A stretch of DNA of 64,000 nucleotides from Tissierella creatinophila DSM 6911 (GTDB taxonomy: Bacteria; Bacillota; Clostridia; Tissierellales; Tissierellaceae), in the NCBI RefSeq assembly GCF_001940565.1, contig NZ_LTDM01000064.1, positions 1 to 64,000 of the forward strand. The letters are read 5' to 3'. Position 1 is the stretch's first letter. The number at the start of each line of letters is the position of its first letter. A model generated the notes under the pieces. The model worked only from the letters and a program-made list of their open reading frames with translations, searched no databases and was not told where the DNA came from. Position numbers and translations under genes: made by a program. Below are positions 45,370 to 53,954 of this stretch, piece after piece.

Positions 45370-46713
45370 ATGAACATAAATGCTAGAGAACTTTCAATGA
45401 AGATACTATTAGATATAAATAAAAATAAAGCCTATTCAAATTTAAGTTTAAATAAATATCTAGTAGATGTTAAAGAAAGAAAAGATGAAAATTTAATTAG
45501 AGAAATTATATATGGAGTATTAGAAAACTTAATATATATAGATTATATTATATCTAAAGCATCTAAAGTAAAGATGAAAAAGATTCATCCATATATTCTT
45601 GAAATAATACGAATAGGAATTTATCAGATTGTTTTTATGGATAAAATACCAGAGAGTGCGGCAGTAAATGAATCAGTAAAACTTGCAAAGAAATATGGTC
45701 ATAAAGGAACTATTGGATTTACAAACGGTATACTTCGCTCTATATCTAGGGAAAAAGAAAAGTATACATCTATAGATGTAAATGATAAAATGAAATATAT
45801 TTCAATAAAATATTCTCATCCAGAAGATTTAGTGAAAATCTGGATAGATGAATTTGGTATTGATTTTACTCAAAAACTATGTGAAGCAAATAATAATAGA
45901 CCCTTATTGAATATCAGAATAAATACATTAAAGACAAATAAAAATGCTCTAATAAACAGCTTAAAACAAAAGGGAATTGAAACTGTAGATGGTAAATATG
46001 CAGAGGATTGTTTAATAGTAAAAAATCCATTTGCAATTACAGAAACAGATGAATTTAAAAAAGGACTATTTACCATTCAAGATGAAAGTAGTATGCTAGT
46101 TGCTCAAATAATGAATCCCAAGGAAAATTCAAGAGTATTAGATGTATGTAGTGCTCCGGGAGGAAAATCTACTCATATAGCTCAAGTGATGAATAATAAA
46201 GGGTTCATTTTAAGCAGAGATATTTATCCTCACAAGATAAAACTTATAGAGGAAAATGTAAATAGGCTAGGAATTGACATTATAAAGACAGAAGTATATG
46301 ATGCATTAAAAAGAGATGAAAGTCTTTTAGGTAAATTTGATTATTGTCTTTTAGATGCTCCTTGTTCAGGTCTTGGACTTATTAGAAGAAAGCCTGAAAT
46401 TAAACTTAATAGAAAAGAAGAAGATATAGAATCGCTAAGTAATTTGCAATATAAAATAATACAAAATGTAAAAGATTACATTAAAATTGGAGGATTTTTA
46501 GTATATAGTACTTGTACAATACTAGATAAAGAGAATATAGATTTGATTAAAATATTTTTAAAAGAAAACCCTAATTTTAAACTTGTAGATATACAAGATA
46601 GGATTAAAAACAAGGAAGAATTTTCAACATTAAATGATGGATACATCAAGTTGTTTCCGCATATTCATAAAACAGATGGATTTTTTATTGCAAAAATGAT
46701 TAAAGAAAGATAG
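45370..46713 (+). CDS. rsmB: 16S rRNA (cytosine-967-C5)-methyltransferase
   Basis: The 447-residue protein has an N-terminal NusB-like RNA-binding domain (about 1-130) and a C-terminal SAM methyltransferase domain: VLDVCSAPGGKSTHIAQ (SAM motif), DYCLLDAPCSGLGLIRRKPE with the catalytic-site Cys, and LVYSTCTI with the second Cys. Order rsmB-rlmN-stp-prkC-rsgA-rpe is standard for Firmicutes. AAGGGGTG precedes the ATG. Confidence 0.96.
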   Translation: MNINARELSMKILLDINKNKAYSNLSLNKYLVDVKERKDENLIREIIYGVLENLIYIDYIISKASKVKMKKIHPYILEIIRIGIYQIVFMDKIPESAAVNESVKLAKKYGHKGTIGFTNGILRSISREKEKYTSIDVNDKMKYISIKYSHPEDLVKIWIDEFGIDFTQKLCEANNNRPLLNIRINTLKTNKNALINSLKQKGIETVDGKYAEDCLIVKNPFAITETDEFKKGLFTIQDESSMLVAQIMNPKENSRVLDVCSAPGGKSTHIAQVMNNKGFILSRDIYPHKIKLIEENVNRLGIDIIKTEVYDALKRDESLLGKFDYCLLDAPCSGLGLIRRKPEIKLNRKEEDIESLSNLQYKIIQNVKDYIKIGGFLVYSTCTILDKENIDLIKIFLKENPNFKLVDIQDRIKNKEEFSTLNDGYIKLFPHIHKTDGFFIAKMIKER

Positions 46714-46760
46714 ATAAATAACTAATTTTTATATATAATAACATGAGAAGAGGTAATGGC

Positions 46761-47801
46761 TTGAAAGAAATAGAATTAAATAGTTTAACCTTAGAAGAAA
46801 CAAAAGATATTATGTTAAGTTTAGGTGAAAAAGCATATAGAGGAGAGCAACTTTTTTCTTCATTTAATAGGAATAAAGAATTAGATATAGAAGAAATAAA
46901 CATATTACCACAAAAACTTAGAAAGATGCTTATAGAAAAAGGAAAAGTAAGAAAGATAAATATCTTAAAAAAATTCAGTTCCAATATAGATGATACAAGG
47001 AAATATCTTTTTCTTTTAGAAGATGGCAATATAATAGAAAGTGTATTAATGGTTTACCCACATGGGAATTCTATATGTATCTCAACTCAAGTAGGATGTA
47101 GAATGGGATGTGAGTTTTGTGCTTCTACTAAAGAAGGAAGAATTAGAAATTTAACAACAAGTGAGATGTTAAACCAAATATATTTAATTGAAAAAGATTT
47201 GGATGAAAATATAGATAATATAGTACTTATGGGTAGTGGAGAGCCATTAGATAATTATGAAAATACATTAAAGTTTTTAAATATTATACATGAACCCAAA
47301 GGTCATAATACTAGCTATAGAAATATCACATTATCAACTTGTGGTATAGTTCCTAAAATATATGACTTGGCTAATGAGAACTTACCTATTACACTTTCTA
47401 TATCTCTTCATTCTCCATTTGACTCTGAAAGAGAAAAGATGATGCCTATAGCTAAAACATATAATATTGAGAAATTATTAAAAGCAAGTAAATATTATGA
47501 AGAAATTACTAATAGAAGAGTAACATTTGAATATACGCTTATAGAAGGAGTAAATGATAGGTGTGAAGATATAAATGAATTAGGAAAACTTTTAAAAGAT
47601 ATAAATAGTCATGTAAACTTGATTCCATTAAATCCTATCAAAGAATACAATAGAGAAAGACCAGAGCTTAGCAGTGTAGAAAAGTTTAAAAATAAATTAG
47701 AAAAAAGACATATTAAAGCTACAGTTAGAAAAGAAAAAGGAACAGATATTTCAGCATCTTGTGGACAGTTGAGAAGGGATTATATTGAAAGAAGTCAATA
47801 A
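46761..47801 (+). CDS. rlmN: dual-specificity 23S rRNA/tRNA adenine-C2 methyltransferase RlmN
   Basis: RlmN is a radical SAM enzyme that methylates A2503 of 23S rRNA and A37 of some tRNAs. I start it at TTG 46761 (MKEIELNSLTLEE, 346 residues), nine bases after AGAGG; the ATG at 46743 has no site upstream. The Fe-S motif is CRMGCEFCAS (CxxxCxxC), with GSGEPLDNYENTL, STCGIVPKIY, SISLHSP and the C-terminal catalytic Cys in ISASCGQLRRDY. Confidence 0.96.
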   Translation: MKEIELNSLTLEETKDIMLSLGEKAYRGEQLFSSFNRNKELDIEEINILPQKLRKMLIEKGKVRKINILKKFSSNIDDTRKYLFLLEDGNIIESVLMVYPHGNSICISTQVGCRMGCEFCASTKEGRIRNLTTSEMLNQIYLIEKDLDENIDNIVLMGSGEPLDNYENTLKFLNIIHEPKGHNTSYRNITLSTCGIVPKIYDLANENLPITLSISLHSPFDSEREKMMPIAKTYNIEKLLKASKYYEEITNRRVTFEYTLIEGVNDRCEDINELGKLLKDINSHVNLIPLNPIKEYNRERPELSSVEKFKNKLEKRHIKATVRKEKGTDISASCGQLRRDYIERSQ

Positions 47802-47828
47802 ATTAAATATTTGGATAGGGGTGAATAT

Positions 47829-48557
47829 ATGAATATAATTGCACTAACAGATATTGGGCTTGTAAGGGCAAAAAACCAAGATTCGTTTTTTTCATCTAAT
47901 GAGTATGACTTTCCACTATTTATTATGGCTGATGGAATGGGTGGTCACAATGGTGGTGAGATTGCAAGTTCAGATGCAATAAATATTATAAAGGAAATCT
48001 TTTTAAACAATAAAGAAAAACTTACGAATAAAAAAAACATAAGGAATACAATATATAATGCTATTGAAAAGGCAAACAGCGTTATATATAAAAAGTCTTT
48101 AGAATTACCAGAATACAATGGTATGGGTACTACTATTAGTCTTTGTTATATATTTAAAAATCATATTTTTATTGGACATGTAGGAGATAGTAGAATATAT
48201 AAAATTGGAAATGATAGTATTATTCAGTTAACAGAAGATCATTCTTTAGTAAATGAACTTATAAAAAAGAATGAAATAACAAAAGAGGAAGCTAAAAACC
48301 ATCCTCAAAAGAATATGATAACTAGAGCTGTTGGTACGAGTTTTGATATTGAGATAGATATAATAGAGAGCAATTACAAAAAGGAGGATAAATTACTTTT
48401 GTGCACTGATGGACTATTTAATATGGTCTATGAAGATCAGATTTTTGAAATAATTAAAGATAATATTTCTATAATAGATGCAGGTGAAAAACTTATTGAG
48501 AGAGCAAAAAAAAATGGAGGACTTGATAATATTAGTCTAATAATAATTGAATTTTAA
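47829..48557 (+). CDS. stp: PP2C family serine/threonine phosphatase (Stp/PrpC)
   Basis: Stp reverses phosphorylation by the adjacent kinase PrkC. The ATG at 47829 follows AGGGGTG; an upstream TTG (47811) has no site. The 242-residue protein has the PP2C motifs TDIGLVRAKNQDSFF, MADGMGGHNGGEIAS (metal Asp and Gly), HVGDSRIYKI, TEDHS, ITRAVGT, LLCTDGLFNMV and GGLDNISLIII. It overlaps the ribosome binding site of prkC. Confidence 0.95.
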   Translation: MNIIALTDIGLVRAKNQDSFFSSNEYDFPLFIMADGMGGHNGGEIASSDAINIIKEIFLNNKEKLTNKKNIRNTIYNAIEKANSVIYKKSLELPEYNGMGTTISLCYIFKNHIFIGHVGDSRIYKIGNDSIIQLTEDHSLVNELIKKNEITKEEAKNHPQKNMITRAVGTSFDIEIDIIESNYKKEDKLLLCTDGLFNMVYEDQIFEIIKDNISIIDAGEKLIERAKKNGGLDNISLIIIEF

Positions 48558-48573
48558 GAAACGAGGTGAATAT

Positions 48574-50580
48574 ATGATAGGTAAAGTTTTAAACAATAGA
48601 TATGAAATAGTAGAAAAAATTGGAGAAGGTGGAATGGCCGAGGTCTATAAAGCTAAATGTAAGGTTTTAAATAGGTTTGTGGCTATAAAAGTTTTAAAAC
48701 AGCAATATATAAATGATGAGACATTTGCAGAAAAATTTAAGAGGGAATCTCAAGCGGCAGCTAGCCTTTCACATCCTAATATTGTGAACGTATATGATGT
48801 AGGATACATGGAAGACTCAAATGGTAAAACTCCATATATTGTAATGGAATATATAAAAGGTAAAACTTTAAAAGAAGTGATAACGGAAAACAACAAACTA
48901 AATATTTCTGATACTATATTTTATAGTTTGCAAATAGCAGAAGCAATTGAGCATGCGCATTCAAACTTTATTATACATAGAGATATAAAACCCCATAATA
49001 TTATGATAAATGATAACAATAGGGTAAAAGTAACAGATTTTGGTATTGCAAGAGCTGTTACATCTTCTACTGTAACAATTGGTTCGGATACACTAGGATC
49101 AGTTCATTATATTTCTCCTGAACAGGCAAGGGGAGGATATACAGATGAGAAGTCAGATATATATTCTTTAGGAATCGTAATGTATGAAATGATAACTGGA
49201 AAACTCCCGTTTAATGCAGAGACACCTGTAGCAGTTGCCTTAAAACATATACAAGAGGAGATTATACATCCAAGAGAAATTGATCCTAGTATTTCAAAAG
49301 AACTAGAATCTATCATTTTAAAATGCGTGTCAAAAAATCAAAGTGATAGATATCAAAAAATGTCATATTTAATAAATGACTTAAAAAATATAGATATCCT
49401 TAAAGTGCCGATTATAAATGAAAACAAGGTAATAGAAGATTCTCCTACAATGGTAATACCTATAATAAAAGATGAAGACATCGTTGAAAATAATCATTTT
49501 GTAAAAGAAAAAGATGATAAGTTAGAAGAGGATGATGAAAACAAATCTGGAACAAAGACTACGATTTTAGCTATATTATTAGCTTTTTTAGTAGTAGGTA
49601 TTATGTTTTTTGGGTTTCTAAAATTTAAAGACTTTTTTAAATCTTCAGAGGTAATAGTTCCAAACTTTGTAGGTATGCCAATAGAGGAAGCCGAAAAAAA
49701 AGCTAAAGATTTAGATTTGAAACTTGTTATAAAAGATAGAATTCAAAGTGATGAATTTGAGGAAGGAAAAGTAGTTAAACAAAATCAAGAAAAAAACTCT
49801 AAAGTTAAAAGTGGATATACGATAGAAGTTGTTATAAGTGAAGGTGGAAAACTTATAAGAGTTCCTAGCTTTGTAAATCAAACTTTAGATGAGGCAATGG
49901 ATAAAATAGAAGAACTTGGGTTTGAATTAGGTGAAACTAAGTATGAGTTTTCTGATACATTTCCAACAGAGACTATAATGGAACAAAGACCAGAAGCTTA
50001 TACTTATTTAGCAAAAGGAGATAAAGTAATTCTTGTAATAAGTAAAGGTGAAGAAATAAAATCTGTTATTATGCCGCGGGTAGTGGGTAGAAACATTACA
50101 GAAGCTAAAAATAAGATTTTATCGTTAGGTCTTACTATAGGAAATATAAAAGAAGAATATAACAATGATTATCCAGAAGGAGTAGTATATTTTCAATCCT
50201 ATGATGAGGGAAGAGAACTTAAACTAAATACCTCAATTGACCTGTATGTAAGCAAAGGTAAACAATTTATTCCAGAACCCACTCCAGAACCAAAACCAGA
50301 GCCAAAGCCAGAACCAGAGCCACAACCTGAACCTATTCCAGAACCTGAACTTACGGAGGGGAAAATCAGATTTATTATAAAACTGCCTACTAAAGAAGAG
50401 GGTGAGCAAGTAGAAGTAAACATAATTAAGATACAAGAGGGTAAGACAGAACAAGTATATTATAAAGAGCATGTTGCAAATGGAAATGAAATAGAAGTAG
50501 TTTCTAAGGGTAAAAAAGGTTCTAAATTCGAAATATATTTTGATAATATATTACAAGAGACAAAGATAAAAAAAGAATAG
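48574..50580 (+). CDS. prkC: PASTA-domain serine/threonine protein kinase PrkC
   Basis: PrkC senses muropeptides or lipid II through outside PASTA domains and drives germination or cell-wall responses. The ATG at 48574 follows GAGGTGA and gives 668 residues. Kinase domain (about 10-270): GEGGMAEVYKA loop, VAIKVLK lysine, IIHRDIKPHNIMI, DFGIAR, SVHYISPEQA. A transmembrane helix (about 331-352) is followed by three PASTA repeats (VPNFVGMPIEEAEKKA, VPSFVNQTLDEAMDKI, MPRVVGRNITEAKNKI). After these comes an unusual Pro-Glu stretch (about 567-592, PEPTPEPKPEP repeats) and a small C-terminal beta domain. The rigid PE stalk and end domain are less common than a plain PASTA end. Confidence 0.96.
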   Translation: MIGKVLNNRYEIVEKIGEGGMAEVYKAKCKVLNRFVAIKVLKQQYINDETFAEKFKRESQAAASLSHPNIVNVYDVGYMEDSNGKTPYIVMEYIKGKTLKEVITENNKLNISDTIFYSLQIAEAIEHAHSNFIIHRDIKPHNIMINDNNRVKVTDFGIARAVTSSTVTIGSDTLGSVHYISPEQARGGYTDEKSDIYSLGIVMYEMITGKLPFNAETPVAVALKHIQEEIIHPREIDPSISKELESIILKCVSKNQSDRYQKMSYLINDLKNIDILKVPIINENKVIEDSPTMVIPIIKDEDIVENNHFVKEKDDKLEEDDENKSGTKTTILAILLAFLVVGIMFFGFLKFKDFFKSSEVIVPNFVGMPIEEAEKKAKDLDLKLVIKDRIQSDEFEEGKVVKQNQEKNSKVKSGYTIEVVISEGGKLIRVPSFVNQTLDEAMDKIEELGFELGETKYEFSDTFPTETIMEQRPEAYTYLAKGDKVILVISKGEEIKSVIMPRVVGRNITEAKNKILSLGLTIGNIKEEYNNDYPEGVVYFQSYDEGRELKLNTSIDLYVSKGKQFIPEPTPEPKPEPKPEPEPQPEPIPEPELTEGKIRFIIKLPTKEEGEQVEVNIIKIQEGKTEQVYYKEHVANGNEIEVVSKGKKGSKFEIYFDNILQETKIKKE

Positions 50581-50589
50581 GAGTGAAAT

Positions 50590-51465
50590 ATGTTAGAAGG
50601 AAGAATAGTTAAAGGTGTAGGAGGAATATATTCTGTTAAAACCTCTAAAGGTGTTATAAAAAGTAGAGCTAGAGGAGTATTTAGAGTTGAAAATCTTACG
50701 CCACTTATAGGAGATTTTGTAAATATAAAGATTAGTTCAGAAGATAATATGGGTTATATTATAGATATAAAACCCAGAAATACTGAATTGTTAAGGCCTC
50801 CGGTAGCAAATATAACGCAGGCTATAGTAGTTATGAGCGTGAAAAACCCTGATATAAATACTTGGTTATTAGATAAGTTTTTGTTGATGGCAGAATATGA
50901 AGGTCTGCATACAGTTGTAGTTTTTAATAAATCAGACTTAGATAGTAAAGAAGCTGAAAAGTTAAAAGTAATATATGAAAGTGCAGGATACGAAGTTATA
51001 ATAGCTAGTACAAAATTAGATATAGGAATTGAAAGTTTAAAAAACCATTTAAAAGATAATATAAGTGTATTTGCTGGTCCTTCAGGAGTAGGTAAGTCAT
51101 CTATATTAAACAAAATTCATAAAGGATTTAAATTAGACACTGGGGATATAAGTTCTAAAAATAAAAGGGGAAAGCACACTACTAGACATATTGAACTTTT
51201 AGAATTAGACCACAATTCTTTTGTATTAGATTCTCCAGGATTTAGTTCTTTAAATTTAGACTTTATAGAAAATGAATCTGAGGTTCGTGATTATTTTAAG
51301 GAAATACATGAATATGGTAAGGATTGCAAATTCCTAAGTTGTTTGCATAATAAAGAACCAGGATGCTCTGTAAAAGATGCTGTAGAAAAAAATATTATAA
51401 ATAAAAAAAGATATGATAATTATCTTTTACTATTAGAAGAAGTAAAGAATATTAGGAGGTATTGA
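50590..51465 (+). CDS. rsgA: ribosome small subunit-dependent GTPase A
   Basis: RsgA is a circularly permuted GTPase that proofreads late 30S assembly. The 291-residue protein has the N-terminal OB domain, then the G motifs in permuted order: G4 NKSD (about 117), G1 GPSGVGKSS (about 163), G3 DSPGFS (about 215), and a C-terminal zinc site CKFLSCLHNKEPGC. It sits between prkC and rpe as in Bacillus. Confidence 0.97.
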   Translation: MLEGRIVKGVGGIYSVKTSKGVIKSRARGVFRVENLTPLIGDFVNIKISSEDNMGYIIDIKPRNTELLRPPVANITQAIVVMSVKNPDINTWLLDKFLLMAEYEGLHTVVVFNKSDLDSKEAEKLKVIYESAGYEVIIASTKLDIGIESLKNHLKDNISVFAGPSGVGKSSILNKIHKGFKLDTGDISSKNKRGKHTTRHIELLELDHNSFVLDSPGFSSLNLDFIENESEVRDYFKEIHEYGKDCKFLSCLHNKEPGCSVKDAVEKNIINKKRYDNYLLLLEEVKNIRRY

Positions 51466-51466
51466 T

Positions 51467-52123
51467 ATGGCTAAATTATCGCCTTCTTTATTATCTGCAA
51501 ACTTTGCAGAATTAAAGAGTGAAATAGAAAAACTTGAAAAAGGGGGGGCAGATTATCTTCATCTGGATGTTATGGATGGAAACTATGTTCCTAATATATC
51601 TTTTGGGACGCCTATTATAAAAAGCATCAAAAAGATTACCACACTTCCTCTGGATGTTCATTTAATGATAGATAAACCTGAAAGATATATAAAAGATTTT
51701 GTAGATGCTGGAGCAGATATTATAACTGTTCATGGAGAAGCAACTATTCATCTTCATAGAGTTATACAACTTATAAAATCCTTTGGAGTAAAGGCAGGTG
51801 TATCTTTAAATCCATCAACTAATTTAAATAGCTTAGAGTATGTAATAGATGATTTAGACCTAATACTTATAATGAGTGTAAATCCAGGATTTGGTGGACA
51901 ATCTTTTATTCCTGCCATTAAAAATAAAATAAAATTAACTAGGGAACTAATAGATGAAAAGTCTTTAAATATAATTTTAGAAGTAGATGGTGGAGTTAAG
52001 TTAGATAATGTAAAGGAAATAGTAGATTTAGGAGCTGATTTAATAGTCGTTGGTTCTGATATATTTAAAGATTCTAATTTAGAACTAAGAACTAGTCAAT
52101 TTAAAACAATAATATCAAATTAA
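51467..52123 (+). CDS. rpe: ribulose-phosphate 3-epimerase
   Basis: Rpe interconverts ribulose 5-phosphate and xylulose 5-phosphate in the pentose phosphate pathway. The 218-residue TIM barrel shows SPSLLSANFAEL, YLHLDVMDGNYVPNISFG, LDVHLMIDKPERYI, ITVHGEA, MSVNPGFGGQSFIP and VDGGV. The ATG follows TAGGAGGTATTG and is one base from the rsgA stop. A palindromic terminator spans its stop. Confidence 0.97.
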   Translation: MAKLSPSLLSANFAELKSEIEKLEKGGADYLHLDVMDGNYVPNISFGTPIIKSIKKITTLPLDVHLMIDKPERYIKDFVDAGADIITVHGEATIHLHRVIQLIKSFGVKAGVSLNPSTNLNSLEYVIDDLDLILIMSVNPGFGGQSFIPAIKNKIKLTRELIDEKSLNIILEVDGGVKLDNVKEIVDLGADLIVVGSDIFKDSNLELRTSQFKTIISN

Positions 52124-52142
52124 TTTGATATTATTGTTTTAA
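52101..52142 (+). terminator. palindromic terminator overlapping the rpe stop
   Basis: A perfect 42-bp palindrome (21-bp arms, centre ATTAAT) whose middle is the TAA stop; TTTT lies at the 3' end. Confidence 0.75.
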
Positions 52143-52183
52143 CATATATTTAAGAAATTTTTCAACCAAAGAAAGGCTTAGAG

Positions 52184-52819
52184 ATGAAGGGATTAATAAT
52201 ATCTAGTGGAGAAATAAAAGATTATAAATTGTTAAGTAAGGTCGTAGAAGAAAATGATTATATAGTATGTGCAGATGGAGGAGTAAATCATCTTTTAAAG
52301 ATAGATAAACTCCCAAATATCGTATTAGGAGATTTGGATTCTATAGGAGAAAAAGAATTAAAAATTTTAAAGAATGAGAATGTAGAAATACGAAAGTTTC
52401 CTAAAATGAAAGATGAAACTGATACAGAACTTTGTATCAACTATTTACTACAAGAAGGCTATAAAGATATAAGACTTATGGGAGTTACTGGTACAAGATT
52501 TGACCATACACTTGCAAATATATATTTACTTAAAAGAATATATGATTTAGGAGCGAGAGGTAAAATAATAGATGCAAATAATAGGATTTTTTATACTAGT
52601 GATAGTATCTCTTTAAAGAAAAAAGAAGGTTTTTTTATTTCAATTATACCTATTAGTAAAGAAGGAATAATAATAAGCTTAGAGGGATTTCTATATCCTC
52701 TAAAAAAAGATTATATAGAGTTTTCAAGTACTAGAGGAATAAGTAATAAAATAGTAGAAGAATGTGGTGATATAAAAATTCATAGAGGTGAAGCCCTTGT
52801 AATAGAATCTAAAGATTAG
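52184..52819 (+). CDS. thiN: thiamine diphosphokinase
   Basis: ThiN makes thiamine diphosphate from thiamine and ATP. The 211-residue protein has the catalytic-domain motifs CADGGVNHLLKI, VLGDLDSIGEKEL, the metal-binding KDETDTELCINY, and GVTGTRFDHTLANIYLL, then the beta-rich thiamine-binding domain ending FSSTRGISNKIVEE-like (SSTRGISNK). rpe-thiN order is as in Bacillus. The ribosome binding site is weak (AAAGG, 11 bases upstream). Confidence 0.95.
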   Translation: MKGLIISSGEIKDYKLLSKVVEENDYIVCADGGVNHLLKIDKLPNIVLGDLDSIGEKELKILKNENVEIRKFPKMKDETDTELCINYLLQEGYKDIRLMGVTGTRFDHTLANIYLLKRIYDLGARGKIIDANNRIFYTSDSISLKKKEGFFISIIPISKEGIIISLEGFLYPLKKDYIEFSSTRGISNKIVEECGDIKIHRGEALVIESKD

Positions 52820-52883
52820 TTTTTATTAGTAACCTATTACTATTCTTTGTATATTATATTATAAAGGAATAGGGAGTGTTATT

Positions 52884-53051
52884 ATGAAGGGATTTAGATA
52901 TTGCCATAAAACTAAAATGGAAAAGATTATAGGCATTTCCCTAGGGGTAATAGGTTTTTTAATAGTCATAAATGTAATGCCTGTAAGATTTTTACTTTTA
53001 TTAATAGGTATAGGGTTACTTTTAATGGGAACACTAATATTTATGAAATAA
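52884..53051 (+). CDS. small two-helix membrane protein (55 aa) at the spoVM locus
   Basis: A 55-residue open frame from ATG 52884, seven bases after AGGGAG, to TAA 53049-53051. After a basic start (MKGFRYCHKTKMEK) it has two hydrophobic segments (about 15-31 and 33-53) split by a single Arg. I do not recognise the family. In Bacillus the gene between thiN and rpmB is spoVM, a 26-residue amphipathic peptide that recruits SpoIVA; this product is longer, strongly hydrophobic and lacks the SpoVM pattern, so it is not obviously SpoVM. Its last codons lie in the large palindromic terminator. Confidence 0.65.
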   Translation: MKGFRYCHKTKMEKIIGISLGVIGFLIVINVMPVRFLLLLIGIGLLLMGTLIFMK

Positions 53052-53086
53052 GGCTACCACTAGTGGTAGCCTTATTTCATAAATAT
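53037..53086 (+). terminator. bidirectional palindromic terminator
   Basis: A perfect 50-bp palindrome (25-bp arms, centre ACTAGT) between the 55-residue gene and the convergent rpmB. It contains the stop codon of the former and ends three bases from the stop of the latter. Confidence 0.85.
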
Positions 53087-53088
53087 AT

Positions 53089-53280
53089 CTATAGTGCCCT
53101 TTCAACATATCCTGATCTTAAACATCTAGTACATACATTGATTTTTTTAACAGATCCATTTATAATGGCTCTTACTTTTCTAAGATTAGGGGACCAACTT
53201 CTAAGATTCTTTTTATTTGAGAAGGTAACATTATGACCAAATGTTTTACCTTTTCCACATACATCACAGCTTCTTGCCAT
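53089..53280 (-). CDS. rpmB: 50S ribosomal protein L28
   Basis: L28 of 63 residues, starting MARSCDVCGKGKTFGHNVTFS at ATG 53280 behind AAGGAGGTG; an upstream in-frame GTG lies within that site. It is a zinc-binding (C+) form, with Cys5, Cys8 and a second pair region near INVCTRCLRSG. As in Bacillus it lies next to the asp23-fakA genes but on the opposite strand. Confidence 0.97.
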   Translation of the reverse strand: MARSCDVCGKGKTFGHNVTFSNKKNLRSWSPNLRKVRAIINGSVKKINVCTRCLRSGYVERAL

Positions 53281-53352
53281 TTGAAACACCTCCTTGACTA
53301 GCTTTAAACAAAATCATATAGTTTTATTCTTATTAGCTATAAATACTATAAT

Positions 53353-53382
53353 ATTCTAACACATAAAACTATATAAATGCAA
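53353..53382 (-). promoter_or_regulatory. promoter for rpmB
   Basis: On the minus strand TTGCAT (53382-53377), 18 bp, TAGAAT (53358-53353), with TGT before the -10 (extended -10). Confidence 0.6.
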
Positions 53383-53439
53383 CTAAAATGTGATAATAAT
53401 CTAACTTAATTAGTGTAAGGGTTATAAAAAACGTTAAAT

Positions 53440-53494
53440 TTTTATCTTATGCCTATAATAGTTTTATTAAAACTATTATAGGCATAAGATAAAA
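53440..53494. repeat. orphan 26-bp-stem inverted repeat between divergent promoters
   Basis: Bases 53440-53465 pair perfectly with 53469-53494 around a three-base loop. It lies upstream of both the rpmB and the asp23 promoters, so it belongs to neither transcript. It is terminator-sized but ends no visible gene; it may end an unrecognised RNA, bind a protein or be a mobile-repeat remnant. Confidence 0.75.
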
Positions 53495-53510
53495 GAGAAA
53501 TAGTATTTAG

Positions 53511-53539
53511 TTGAATTTTTTTTATTTTTAGGGTAGAAT
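53511..53539 (+). promoter_or_regulatory. promoter for asp23-fakA-recG
   Basis: TTGAAT (53511-53516), 17 bp, TAGAAT (53534-53539): good sigma-A match 40 bases before the asp23 start. Confidence 0.65.
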
Positions 53540-53579
53540 ATTAAATATGGTATATGTAAAAACAAGGAGGAGATTGTTT

Positions 53580-53936
53580 ATGCCAGCCAAAACTAATACA
53601 GATATAGGAACAATAAGCATTGATGAAAGCGTAATAGCAACACTTGCAGGTGTATCTGCAATGGAAAGCTATGGTATAGTAGGTATGGCTTCTAAGAATG
53701 CTACAGATGGGTTATTTGAACTACTGAAGTGGGATTCTTTAACAAAGGGAATAAAAGTATATTCAAAAGATAATAGACTTGTTATTGATTTACATGTAAT
53801 ATTACAATATGGTGTTAAAATCTCAGTTGTAGCAAAAAACATAATTGAAAGAGTAAAATTTAATGTAGAAAAACTAACTGGACAAAAGATAGATTCCATA
53901 AATATTTATGTACAAGGAATTAGGGTTCAAAAGTAG
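53580..53936 (+). CDS. Asp23/Gls24 family envelope stress protein (YloU-like)
   Basis: A 118-residue Asp23/DUF322 protein (YloU-type) starting MPAKTNTDIGTISIDESVIATLAG at ATG 53580, behind AAGGAGGAG. The central GIVGMASKN and C-terminal ERVKFNVEKLTGQKIDSINIYVQGI pattern is typical. Its partner in Firmicutes is the DAK-domain protein that follows. Asp23 proteins are tied to envelope stress or to lipid and alkaline-shock responses; the precise role here is unknown. Confidence 0.94.
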   Translation: MPAKTNTDIGTISIDESVIATLAGVSAMESYGIVGMASKNATDGLFELLKWDSLTKGIKVYSKDNRLVIDLHVILQYGVKISVVAKNIIERVKFNVEKLTGQKIDSINIYVQGIRVQK

Positions 53937-53954
53937 TTTAAGGAGGTACTATAC

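Noticed and set aside
50199-50472. Gly/Ser-rich and Trp/Phe-rich frames on the minus strand
   Set aside because: They are antisense shadows of the Pro-Glu repeat of prkC, with no ribosome binding site.
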